Assembly (NCBI GenBank): GCA_038049695.1
Contig: CP142460.1
Location: forward strand, 25,576,001-25,640,000
Direction of reading: 5' to 3'
DNA: 64,000 bases
Source of the DNA: Cinnamomum chago
Lineage: Eukaryota; Streptophyta; Magnoliopsida; Laurales; Lauraceae
The position numbers and the translations under genes are program-made. This document shows, in pieces, positions 34,201 to 46,200 of the stretch (positions are counted from its first letter, which is position 1; every line of letters begins with the position of its first letter). The notes under the pieces are model-generated. The model was given only the letters and a program-made list of their open reading frames with translations. It was not told the origin of the DNA and ran no database searches.

Positions 34201-37200
34201 GACAAAGGATGCTAAAATCAAAACCTGGTTGCTGGGCTCTGTTGAGTCACATTTTATTCTCAACTTAAAACCCTGCAAAACTGCCCGTGAAATGTGGGAC
34301 TATCTTAAGAAAATTTATCAACAAGGCAATGCTGCTCGCCAGTTTCAATTGGAACTTGAAATCTCTCAATTCACTCAAGGCACCCAAACTATTCAGGAGT
34401 ATTACAATGGCTTCCGCCGCCTGTGGTCTGAATATGATGAGATTAAGTTTGCCACGGTATCTGCCGCACTTCTACCGGAATTACTTCCATTACAGGAAAG
34501 AAGTAATCGGGATCAGCTCTTCATGAAACTTCGTTTGGAGTTTGAGACAGTTCGATCGAGCTTGATGAGCAGGGCTCCTCTTCCCAACTTGGATGCATGT
34601 CTTCAGGAACTTCTGCGGGAGGAATAGCGTCTCGCTACTAAAACTAATCTGGAACAACAACGCTCTGCGGAGGCTCCATTTGCCTATGCTGCCATAGCCA
34701 GACAACCTCCTCGGGACATCCGTAAAGTTCAGTGTCATAACTGCAAAAAATATGGTCACTATGCAAATCAATGCAAGCCAAAAATTTGCAGATATTGTAA
34801 GGCCACTGGTCATGTTATTGAAGAATGTCGAAAGAAGGCTCGCAATTCAGCTTCCCGCGATTATGTGTAGTCCGGCCCTGGAACTTCCACTGTGTCATCT
34901 GCTCCTACTGCTTACACAGTGACTACTCTACCATATGCTTCATCTGACTTCAGTGGTTCTCTGCCATATGATTCATCCTCACAGCCTGGTTCCTCATCAC
35001 AATCTATGTCTCCTGCTCCTCTCACCCCTGATATGGTTAACCAAATGATCATCAATGCCTTAGCATCTATGAACATCGCAGGTACTGCTTCCTCTCTTTC
35101 CAATACCTGGTACTTAGATTCTGGTGCAAGTAACCATATGGCCTCATCACCCGCCACATTACAAAATGTTGTTCCTTACACTGGTCATCTCACTGTTCAA
35201 GCTGCCAACGGAGATCATCTCCCCATCACCTCTGTTGGTGATACCCCTGGCCCCTTACCCTTAACCAATGTTTTGGTTTCTCCTCCTCTTGCTACTAATT
35301 TGGTTTCTGTGGGACAACTTGTTGAAAATAATTACACTGTCTCCTTTTCTTCTTCTGGATGTGTTGTGCAGGACCAGAAATCGGGGGAAGTGATCGCGAG
35401 GGGGCCTAAGCGTGGCAGACTTTTTCCGTTACCAATATCTTCTGTTATTGAGAATAATCCTTTACATCAGTTATTTTGTTTTTTCCTTCAGAATCATTCT
35501 CGTTTGTGGCATAATAGACTTGGTCATCCGAATGCTTCTACTATGTCTATATTATTTCAATCTGGATTAATAAATAAACCTGTTGCTTCTGCTTCTTTTG
35601 ACTGTGATGCTTGTAAATTATGTAAGAGTAAAACTTTACCCTTTCCAACCTCTCACACACGGAGCACTGCATGTTTTGACTTAATTCACAGTGATGTTTG
35701 GGGCATTGCTCCGACGCTTTCCCATAGTCATTTCAAGTATTTTGTCACATTCATTGATGACTACAGCAGATTTACTTGGATTTATTTCTTACATTCGAAG
35801 TCTGATGTTCTTAATGCATTTACATTTTTTGTTAAATATGTGGAAACCCAATTTTCTAAATGCATTAAAACTTTGCGCTCAGACTCAGGGGGGGAGTATA
35901 TTTCCAATGATTTTCAATCCTTTTTAACCAATAAAGGAATCATTTCTCAACGTACCTGTCCGTATACTCCACAACAAAATGAAGTCGCAGAACGGAAAAA
36001 CAGACATCTTCTTGATGTAACTAGAACTCTTCTAATTGAATCATCCGTTCCCCCTCGTTTTTGGACTGAAGCTCTCACAACGGCTGTCTATCTCATTAAC
36101 CGCCTTCCATCACCTACCATTGCTCATTTCACGCCTCATTTTAAATTGTTTGGTCATCATCCTGTGTTTGATCACCTACATACCTTTGGCTGTGTTTGCT
36201 TCGTTCATCTACCTCCCACCGAAAGAACGAAACTCACAGCACAATCTCGCAGGTGTGCTTTTTTGGGTTATGCCACTAATCAAAAAGGTTTTGTTTGTTA
36301 TGATCCCATTGGTCGTCGTATCAGGGTTTCTCGAAATGTTATTTTCTTTGAAAATCAATATTTCTTCCAAACTCACATGGATTGTCCTCCTCCCTCTTCC
36401 CCGGCTTTCTTACCAAGTTTTTCGAATCAAACCTCTGTTACTAGGTTTAATCCTGCTTTTGTATACCACCGACGGGAGAAACCTCCCACTGCAGATGGCC
36501 CTCCCCCTGATCCTCCACCGACAAATGGTTTCACGCCTACTCCTGCCTTACGTCGCTCCTCCAGAACTTCTAGACCGCCTGAGCGGTATGGCTTTACCCA
36601 TACTTCTTTGATGACCACCCTATCTTCTATCTCTATCCCAAGTTCTTATTTGCAGGCTGTCCAACAAGATTGCTGGAACCAGGCCATGAAGGAGGAATTA
36701 GATGCATTGGCTCTGAATCACACATGGGATATTGTGGAGTGCCCTTCAGCAGTTAAGCCCATTGGTTGCAAATGGATCTACTCGATCAAACTTAAATCTG
36801 ATGGGTCCTTGGATAGACACAAAGCTCGACTTGTGGCACTCGGAAACAGACAGGAGTATGGCATTAACTATGAGGAGACATTTGCACCTGTGGCAAAGAT
36901 GACATCTGTTAGGTTACTTCTCGCCATTGCTGCATCTCAATCTTGGCCATTATACTAAATGGATGTCAAAAATGCATTTCTCCATGGGGATTTACAAGAA
37001 GAGGTCTATATGCGTATACCACAAGGCGTCCCCTCTCCCTCCAAGAGGTCCGTCTGTCGGCTGCGGAAATCGCTTTATGGTCTAAAGCAAGCACCTCGGG
37101 CATGGTTCGAAACCTTTAGGGGTCGCTTATGCGAAAGTGGCTTTACTCAAAGCCCTTATGATTCATCTCTCTTTCTTTGCCACACCTCTACTGGGGTTAC

Positions 37201-40200
37201 GGTGCTTCTAATGTATGTCGACGATATTATTATCACTGGCACGGATGATGGTATGATCAAATCTCTTCAAGATTCCCTCCGGACTTACTTCCATATGAAG
37301 GATTTGGGCCCCTTTCATTATTTCTTGGGCTTAGAGGTGCATCAATCTTCCAAAGGTCTATTTGTTAATCAACACAAATACACATCAGATCTTATCGAGT
37401 TGGCTGACCTCCATGATTCCTCGCCTGTTGATACACCTGTCGAGGTAAATCTCAAGCTGAGTAAGGATGATGGGGATCTTCTTCCTGATCCTCAACCATA
37501 CCGGCGCCTGGTGGGAAGTCTTGTCTATCTCACTATCACTAGACCTGACATATCCTATGCTGTTAATCTTGTGAGCCAGTTTATGACAGCTCCTCGCCAC
37601 CTTCATTTGGTAGCTGTGAAGCGCATTATTCGCTATCTGCTAAGAACTGCCCCTCGTGGTTTATATTATCCAAAGGATAATCCTCTTCATCTGACTGCTT
37701 ATGCAGATGCTGACTGGGCAGGCTGTCAGGACACACGCCGTTCTACTACTGGTTGGTGCATGTACCTTGGCAATTCTCTCATTTCTTGGAAATGCAAGAA
37801 ACAAGAACGGGTGTCTCGATCTTCCACAGAAGCTGAATATAGGGCAATGTCTTCTGCTTGTTCTGAGGTCTTATGGCTACGGGGCCTTCTTTCGGACTTC
37901 GGGTTCGCTCAAACCTCTCCTACTCCATTGCATGCCGACAATACTGGGGCTATCCGAATCACTGAAAATCCAGTATTCCATGAACGCACCAAGCATATTG
38001 AAGTTGACTGCCACTTTATTTGGGATGAATTTAAGCGGGATGTCATTAGTCTACCTTATGTCCCTACAGAGTTTCAGTTTGCAGATATCTTCACAAAGTG
38101 ACTTCCTCGGCCTCGACATCAATTTCTTGTCTCCAAATTGCTGCTTTATGACTCCCCAGCATCAATTTGAGGGGGGGTGTCAATCCAGGCCCATCCATTT
38201 TGGCCCATTTATTGTACCCATTTATTGCTTTGTAATTAGTCAAAGTTGTTACTTAATTTTAGGATCTAAGATTTGTGATTGATTTGTAATTGATTGTAAT
38301 TAGGGTATTAACCCCTTATATATACATCAGTCGATCCGAGAATGGGATACGACACTCATCTCTCTTTCTCTTGTTCTGTGTTTCATCTCTCTCTCTCTCT
38401 CTAAAAATGTCATCTCCAAAGGGATTTTCTTTGGCATGGGAGAAGTAGTGAAAAGAATTTTCACCTGGTGGATTGGGCATCAGTTTGTAAACCAAAACTA
38501 GAAGGTGGTTTGGTTATAAGACCCCTTAAGGTGATAAATGGAGCTTTGCTAGGCGAGTGGCTATGGAGGCTTGGGGATAGATCTCAAGGGCTGTGGAGAG
38601 ACGTACTGTTAGCCTAATACGTTGACTCTAGGGATGGCTGGGATTTCCACTATGCTCCCTATAAAAGTTCCAACATATGGTAAGGGATTACTTCAGTACA
38701 GGAGGAGTTTAAAAGAAATCTGAAGCATCGGGTAGGCTCGGGGGAGAAGGTTAGGTTTTGGCTTGATAATTGGGTTGGCGACCACCCGCTGGCAGCCCAA
38801 TTTCCAGATTTGGTGAATTATGCTATGGACAAGGAAGCAACAATTTTTAGTTACCTGGAAAGACTTGGGCGGGAAGGCATTTAATTTGGAGCCTTATCTT
38901 TAGAAGAAATCTAAAAGAGAATGAGGAGAGTCAGGTGCTCCTTCTACTTAACCTTCCAAGTTCGGTTTTTATCCCTGGGGGACAAGATGTAAGAATTTGG
39001 ATTCCCTCTCATGACAGCATCTTTTGAGTCTCTTCTTTCGTTATGGCTTTGTCAGCGAGGGTAGGAACAACTCCTGCCTTGGGAAGGCTGTGGAAATTAA
39101 AAAGTTCCACCTAGAATTTTGGTGTTTGGATGGTTAGCTCTCCAAAACAGACTCCTAACTATGGATAATTTAAGTAGAGGAATGGTTGTGTGAATGGTTG
39201 CCCTTTGTGTTTTGAGGATGAGGAGTCTGTGGATCATCGTCTTTTTAAGTGTAGCTTCGCCCATAGGACATGGAATGTGGTGTTGGGCTGGTTGAGGTGC
39301 AGTTCGGTTCTCCCTAATTCTCTTTGGGACCTCTTTGAAGCTTGGATTTGTCCGTCTTTGGCGCCTAGGAGAAAAGTAATGTGGAAGCTATCTTTTTTTG
39401 CTGTTATTTGGATTATCTGGAAGGAGAGAAATACTAGGTGTTTCAAAGGGATCGCTTCATGTGTGAATTCAGTTACCGATAGGATAAAGCTTTCTGGCGC
39501 TCTTTGGGTGTCTATTAACCCAGTTTTTCAAGGGATTCTGCTGTACCAAATGTTGCTGAATTGGAAGGAAATTGCCCTTTATTATTAGCCCCTTCCCTTC
39601 AGTTTTTTGTTATGTTTGTCCTGTTTGATTGTTTTCTTTTTGGAGTGTTGTTTGTAAGCTTGTCAGTATATCTCTCTTGTACTGATTGCTTTTTTCTTAA
39701 TGAATTTTACCTATCAAATTTTTTTTTTTGAAGAGCATTCAATTTTTAGTCCGTGCATCCAAGTCAACATGAAATTCCAAATCAGTATATTTGACAATCC
39801 ACTAAAAAGGCTCGAGTGTGTAGTTAGATATGGAACATGGTTCACTGAGAATGCAATTTACTTTTACCAATTCCTTAACTTGAGACAAGGAAAACTGATC
39901 GTGGATGAATATATTGATGAATTTGGTAGGCTGCAATGTATATGTAAACTGAAGAGCGAGAACTATGACTCCGATCGCTTCCTCAGAGGTTTACGACTGG
40001 ACATATTGAAAAATATGAAAGATTGCTAGGACTTCTTTGAAGGATATAGGGAAGCAATTCATGTTGAATACATGCTTAAGCGGTCTTGCACACGGAAGTC
40101 TAAATCTCAAGAAAGAAAGTCTTTGTAGCTAACGAAAGCACATGTTATAGAACCTATTGTAGAAGACATCAAAGTTAACATAGAAATGCAAGAACAAGAA

Positions 40201-43200
40201 TCAGAACAGAAAGGAATCGACAGTGTTGATCAGCCAGTGCAGTTGGAACACGAAGAAACAAATGGCGAAGAAATTAGCAAGGAGTCTAATCATCTGATGA
40301 ATCTCATCGCAAGTCCACCTCCAGCAAATCCAATTAGACCATTAGATGAAAAGGCTATTAATCAGGAGATTATAAAAGATCATATCATCGAGGTTTCCCA
40401 CATTGATTTCATCTTTGGGCATAGACCATTAATATTTGCAGATTGTGAGCATGTGACACATATCCAAAACTTGGAGCTTCCATTCATTCGAACGCACATA
40501 AGATCCAAGTTAGGCCATCAAAAGAAGCATTGCCTAATAAAGCCTGCTTTGAATTGGAGAAAAGGATTGTGTCTAGCTTCCATACCATACAAAGTGGTTG
40601 AAAATCCAAATGACAATCAAAGGTCCGTATGGTTGCTTTTCGATCCTGGAGGACATCTGCTGAACTCTAGGTCGAGTTCTCTCTAAGATGGGAACAGTTG
40701 ATGCAAGACGGACACATGACCCAATGGGTACCAGTTTAGTGGGCCTAATCCATATGAAATTTTATTTTATTTTATTTAGAGTTGTTATTTAATGACTTAT
40801 ATTTTAAGTGTGGATGTTTTAATCTTAACTGTAGAGATGTTTAGACGGTTGAGATTAGCTCTAGGGCTTTTATTTCTCTATTTAAAGCATTGTAAAGCCT
40901 TTTTGGCATCCTTAGACTTTGATGATTGAAAGAAAATTTTGAGTGATTTGTGCTCTCTAGTTAAAAGGTATGGCATGAGGCCTATTCAATTCAGGCATGA
41001 GGTCTGAAACTATCCCCCATTGTCCATCTTCTTTCCCTGCCCACCCTACATGGATCTGCCATCCACATCAGATAATGACGAACTGTGTCCTTGACAAACA
41101 GATATTGATGTTGCCGAAGATGCTATACGATGAGCATTTTCAAAAAAAAAAAAAAGAAAGATGCCATATGATGAGAAAATGCTGAAATACTTTAGGAATG
41201 ATGTCCTCTTTCACCCTGATATGGACAAACAGGTGGTGTTGCAAGAAAAAAAATTCTCCAACCACTATTGAATAAGATAGATCTTCTTGAGAACCCAAGG
41301 AAATCTCTATCTATAGATATGACGAGAACGCATGATCAATGAAGAGAACTCATGATATATGCGATGAAGCAGAGGGGATTTGATACCATATCAAACTAAT
41401 GAAAAGAAAGACAAGAAGATGAATGATTTTGAGAGTCAATCAATTTGATCAGTCCTCCATTCTTATATTATTCGTCTATCCCATTTACAGTAAATATACA
41501 TCTGCAGCATTCCCTTGGGGAGATTTCCCCTAATTGGGGCCTCCCTAATCTCTAAAGATTAACTAATGAAAAGAAAGATAAGATGATGAATGATTTTGAG
41601 AGTCAATCAATTTGATCAGTCCTCCATTCTTATATTATTCGTCTATCCCATTTACAGTAAATATACATCTGCAGCATCCCCTTGGGGAGATTTCCCCTAA
41701 TTGGGGCCTCCCTAATCTCTAAAGATTATTGCACATATCTTACATTATAAGGTGGTCTGCAACACTATAAGAAACCATGTACCAACCCAAAAGCTTAAGC
41801 TGATAGGTGGAAGTCCCAAATAGGTATATTAAGCCCTGTCCAACTTAGGACTTGGGCGATGTGGGATGTTGGACTTCCTAACACTCCCCCTCATGTGCAG
41901 GCCCAACAGATTTCATGAACGAGCCTGTCGCGTGGGCTGCACAAGAACAATGGCCACGTGGGCAACACAAGAACAACGGGATTGGAACCCGCTCTGATAC
42001 CATGTATGAAACCATGTACCAACCCAAAAGCTTAAGCTGATAGGTGGAATGACCAAACAGGTATATTAAGCTCTGTCCAACTCAGGACTTAGGCGATGTG
42101 GGATGTGGGACTTCCCAACAAACACCATGTTAATACTACTCAACAACATATTATTCTCATTACTAATTAAGGGGGCTAATTAGTGATTCTAATTAACCCT
42201 GATCATTTCCATAGTAATCCCTTTTTCTCCTTTTGTCCTCTTGTTTTGTTCATTTTTCTAATTCTCATCAATACAAAGATCCAACCAATTCTATATATAT
42301 ATATATACACGTGAGAGAGAAAGATGATGATGATGATGATGATGTACTGTGCAATGGTCAGACCTTAGGTGTTGTGGGACACACTTGGATGCGCGGCAGT
42401 GGAAATCATAGGGGGTGAAGGGGGAAACGTGTGTATAGAAAGATCAAAGTGACCCTTCTGCTTGGGCCAAGAACCAACCCCATCACATCACTTTAACCCT
42501 TTGACTCTGACCCTAAAAGCTTCAAGTCACATTAGTTGGGAAAAATATGAGAGGAAATGTGGAACTCAATGTCCAATGGTGTCATAGGCATTGACATTTT
42601 GGATTTTCATCTGGGGTTGGGGGATGATGGTAAGGTTTATATGCTTTGGTAAGGGATGCGCATTAACAATCAGCTTGATCATATTCTGTTTGGGTTATAT
42701 TTTAAGTAGTGTTAAAGGGAGGGTGTCTCAATCTATTAGCTTATATAGCTGGATGAGTTGCGAACTGAGGCGACTGCTAATTCATGGGAAGGCAGCAAAC
42801 ATCAGAGAGTTTTCTTGATTGAAAGGAGGCTGCGGGTCTCCATAAGAGAGTAGCTCATTTAGTCTCTAACGGTGAAATCTCTCATGGAATCCTTTATTGT
42901 ATTCAAAAGTCTGATATTGCAAATGTGAGTATGTCCATATGCATTATCTATACTTCCAACTTTGTATTCACTAATTTGTCAGATCACCTTCTGCAATCTG
43001 AAATCAATTTTCACATTGCTTTTCAATGGACTATTTCAAATGTCATGGTATTTGCACTTACTCTTCTTGTTGATATTATTTTATTATTTTAGTGTCATGT
43101 TTTATGATTGCATTTTCGTTTTACTACCTTGATGAAAAAATAACTGTGGTGTTTCTTTGCCTATTTATCTTGACATTGTAGGTGGGTTAATTCACCCCCT

Positions 43201-46200
43201 TGCGACAATTGCAGTAGTTCAACAAACGGTATTGGCTCGGGTAAGGCACTTCCTGCTGAGACTCAATTTGGGGGCTCCAGAGTTGAACTGTATAGGTAAA
43301 ACTAAAAGATGCCTCCAATTATATTTCACTAATGTCTGGTTCCCTTTCAGACATTTCAACTATAAGCATGTTCTGCAAGTCTCCTGTGTTGATAGTAAAA
43401 TTTTCTCATTCTCATCCATCAATTATATGAACTGCACAACACTGGGGTCTCAGTCATTAGCAGGCTATATTAGCTTGCATGAATAACTAATGTGTCTTAG
43501 GATTTTCTTGTTGCTACTACTATCATATTAGCAATAAGATGAAAACCTCCCCATTTGTATGAGGTGATAGAATTATTCTTCATTAAAAAAAGCAAATGAT
43601 AGAATGATTCTTCCTCTATGGGGTGTTTTGATACATACAGAGTAAAATATATACATATTTGAGTAATGACAAATTTCATATGTACATAATAGAATATTGA
43701 TATATTTATAATTGTTAAATGGGTTTGTACTAAATGGGTCATTGGGTCAGCCCATGACAAATACAGCCCAAACTTGGGAGATAAGTTACCTCACATGTAC
43801 AGCTATGTAATTTATATTATTGCCATATTAGGAGATGTAATTTAGATTATGATTAGATTAGATTGACTGTAATCTAGTGATTGCTACAATTATGTAACAT
43901 ATATAGCAACTATATATCTATAAAAGAACATCGAGAGCCCTCCTCAATGGGATCATCGAATTCACAAACATTGTTTCTATTGTTTCTATCTTCTTCTCTC
44001 TCTGCTGGCTTTGACATGGTATCAGAGCCTTGAGAGTTTCTGAGTGATCTTCTTCATCTTCCAAGCATTGGAAGTCATCGAGTGTCTTCTCTACTCAAGG
44101 AATCTTCATCCACTGGTCTGATCATGGTGTGATCACACGTGGCCCACCCCAGATCCACACTGCTGTATCTGGATTTTGCAACCAATCTGGTCGACCACTT
44201 CTTCTGGTATTTATGGGCATTTTTTGAAGATTTTTAGCATCTCAGAGGTAGGCTTTTTACCTTTTTTAGAGAAATTCCAGTTTCTGCTGTATGTTTTCAT
44301 CACAGCCGTCCAAATTTTTGGATTTTGATCTGTTTGGTGAGTAATCTGGTTTGTTTGGTGCGAATTTGTGGTCTTCATCATCCTATGATCTTTGATTGAT
44401 CATAAAAGACCCCTGTTGGCTGCTGTACCTTCTCTCTGCAAAATCCTGGTCGCCTGGGCCTATTTTTGAATTTTTCTGTTGCTTGAAGGTGCTGTGTTTA
44501 GAAATTGACTTATCTGACATTTCTGTTGCAAACTTGGACTCCTCTGTTGCAACCTTGGATCTCTTTAGCCATTTTTTTAATAAACAGTTAGCCATTCTTT
44601 GGCTTCTCCTGCACAAGTTTAATAGATCTCTTCATTACTGCCATGGAAAAGCATGACATTGCATTGATTAAATTTAATGAAAAAATTATACTTCCTGGTC
44701 CTATCAATTACAAGTCTATCTTGAAGGAAAGGAAATGTGGGGACTTGTTTCCGGATCTGATCCACGCCCTAAGGAAGATGAGAAAAAAATACTCTCTTGG
44801 AATACAAAGGATGCCAAAATAAAAACCTGGATTCTTGGTTCTGTTGAACCCCAATATATCCTGAATCTCAAACCTTACAAGACCTCTAAGGAGATGTGGG
44901 AATATCTGAAGCAAGTATATCACCAAGGGAACTCCGCTCGACAATACCAGCTTGAACTGGAGATTGCTCAGTATACCCAAGGGACTTCTTCCATCCAGGA
45001 TTATTATACAGGTTTTCTTAATTTATGGGCTGAATATGATGAAATCAAATACCTCAATGTCTCTGAGGCCACTCTTTCTGAGATTCAAAAATTACAGGCA
45101 ACTTCTCACAGAGACCAATTCCTCATGAAATTAAGATCTGAATATGAGATCATTCGTTCCAATCTGATGAGCAAGGTTCCATCTCCATCCCTGCATGAGT
45201 GTCTTAATGAACTCTTACGAGAGGAGCAAAGTCAGATCACTCAGCATGCTCTGAAGCAACAGTCCTCCGGAAACTCTTCTGATGTCGCATTTGCTGCCAC
45301 TACCAATTACACCCCGGGAGGGATCGTTCATCATACTACTGCTTCGAAAGGACAACCTCCAGCAGGAGATCTCAGCAAAATCCAATGCTTTGGCTGCAAA
45401 AATTATGGACACTATGCCTCACAGTGTAAGACCAAGTTTTGTAATTATTGCAAATCAAATGGTCATGTTATTACTGAATGCAAAAGGCGGCCACAAAATC
45501 GTACTCCACGAGCATATCATGTCAATACTGCAGATGCTACTTCTTCTAGTGCTAGTCCTTAGGCACCAGTCATGCCTTCACCACCTCCTGCCACCAATAC
45601 TGTTCCTCAAATCACCCCTGAGCTGATTCAACAGATGATCATAAATGCCTTCTCTGCACTTGGCATTTCAGGTAACCACCTCTCCTCCTCCCTATGGTTT
45701 CTTGATTTTGGAGCTTCCAATCATATGACCTCCTCCACCGCCCATCTATCTAACTTGCAACCATACCATGGAAGTTTACAAGTCTATACTGCTGATGGTC
45801 AAAAGCTTCCTATTACAGCTACTGGTGATATCATTCACTCATTACCTCTCACAAATGTCTTTCTTTCTCCTCATCTTACTACAAATCTTCTGTTTGTTGG
45901 CCAATTGATTGATGATAATTGTAATGTTTCCTTCTCTCGCTCTGGTTGTGTTGTGCAGGATCAAGTGTCGGGGACGGTGATCGCGAAGGGGCCTAAGTGT
46001 GGACGCCTGTTTCCTCTCGTTCTGCCTTCTTCTCAGAATAACCAGCTCTCTGGCTTTTCTTGTTTTTCTCCTCAGGATGTTTGGAGGCTCTGGCATAATA
46101 GATTAGGCCATCCTCATTTAAAATTATTATCTTTGATGTTAAACACTGGTAGCATTAATAAAAATAAAATATCTTTTCGTCACATTTCTGATGAGTGCTC

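Larger units (their letters stand above)
32933..38412 (+). mobile_element. Copia element A (young, sense to PNG1, in intron 6)
   Basis: Both LTRs are 235 bp and differ at two positions by my alignment (less than 1%), so insertion is recent. Perfect TCTCC target duplication. Primer-binding site at 33168, polypurine GAGGGGGGG before the 3' LTR. From the gag ATG at 34040 to the stop at 38168 the polyprotein would be 1376 codons in a single frame, interrupted by only four in-frame stops (34625, 34868, 36956, 38099) and no frameshift. The short LTRs, single frame and motif style resemble the Ale/Retrofit lineage, a tentative call. Confidence 0.96.
32048..39725 (+). mobile_element. L1-type LINE, 5'-truncated and split by copia A
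   Basis: The left part (32048-32932) encodes RT and the right part (38418-39725) the post-RT and zf-RVT region. The same phrase TTTTGAAGAG ends at 32047 and occurs at 39726-39735, a probable 10-bp target duplication, so the LINE is truncated within RT at 32048. The 3' end ACCTATCAAA followed by a T run resembles plant L1 3' ends, although a poly-A tail would be usual. Copia A sits at 32933-38412 with its own duplication. Confidence 0.85.
41766..42120 (-). mobile_element. TRIM retrotransposon, 355 bp, antisense, complete
   Basis: Two 118-bp terminal repeats (41766-41883, 42003-42120) enclose 119 bp. AACAC occurs at 41761-41765 and 42121-42125, a perfect target duplication. On the minus strand the 5' LTR is the right copy, followed by TGGTATCAGAGCGGG (primer-binding site) and, before the left LTR, GAGGGGGAGTG (polypurine tract). 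No coding capacity, as expected for a terminal-repeat retrotransposon in miniature; it depends on proteins from other elements. LTRs differ at about 10 positions. Confidence 0.93.

Noticed and set aside
42233-42418. Frame with a poly-Asp run
   Set aside because: The run is the GAT microsatellite at 42324-42344.
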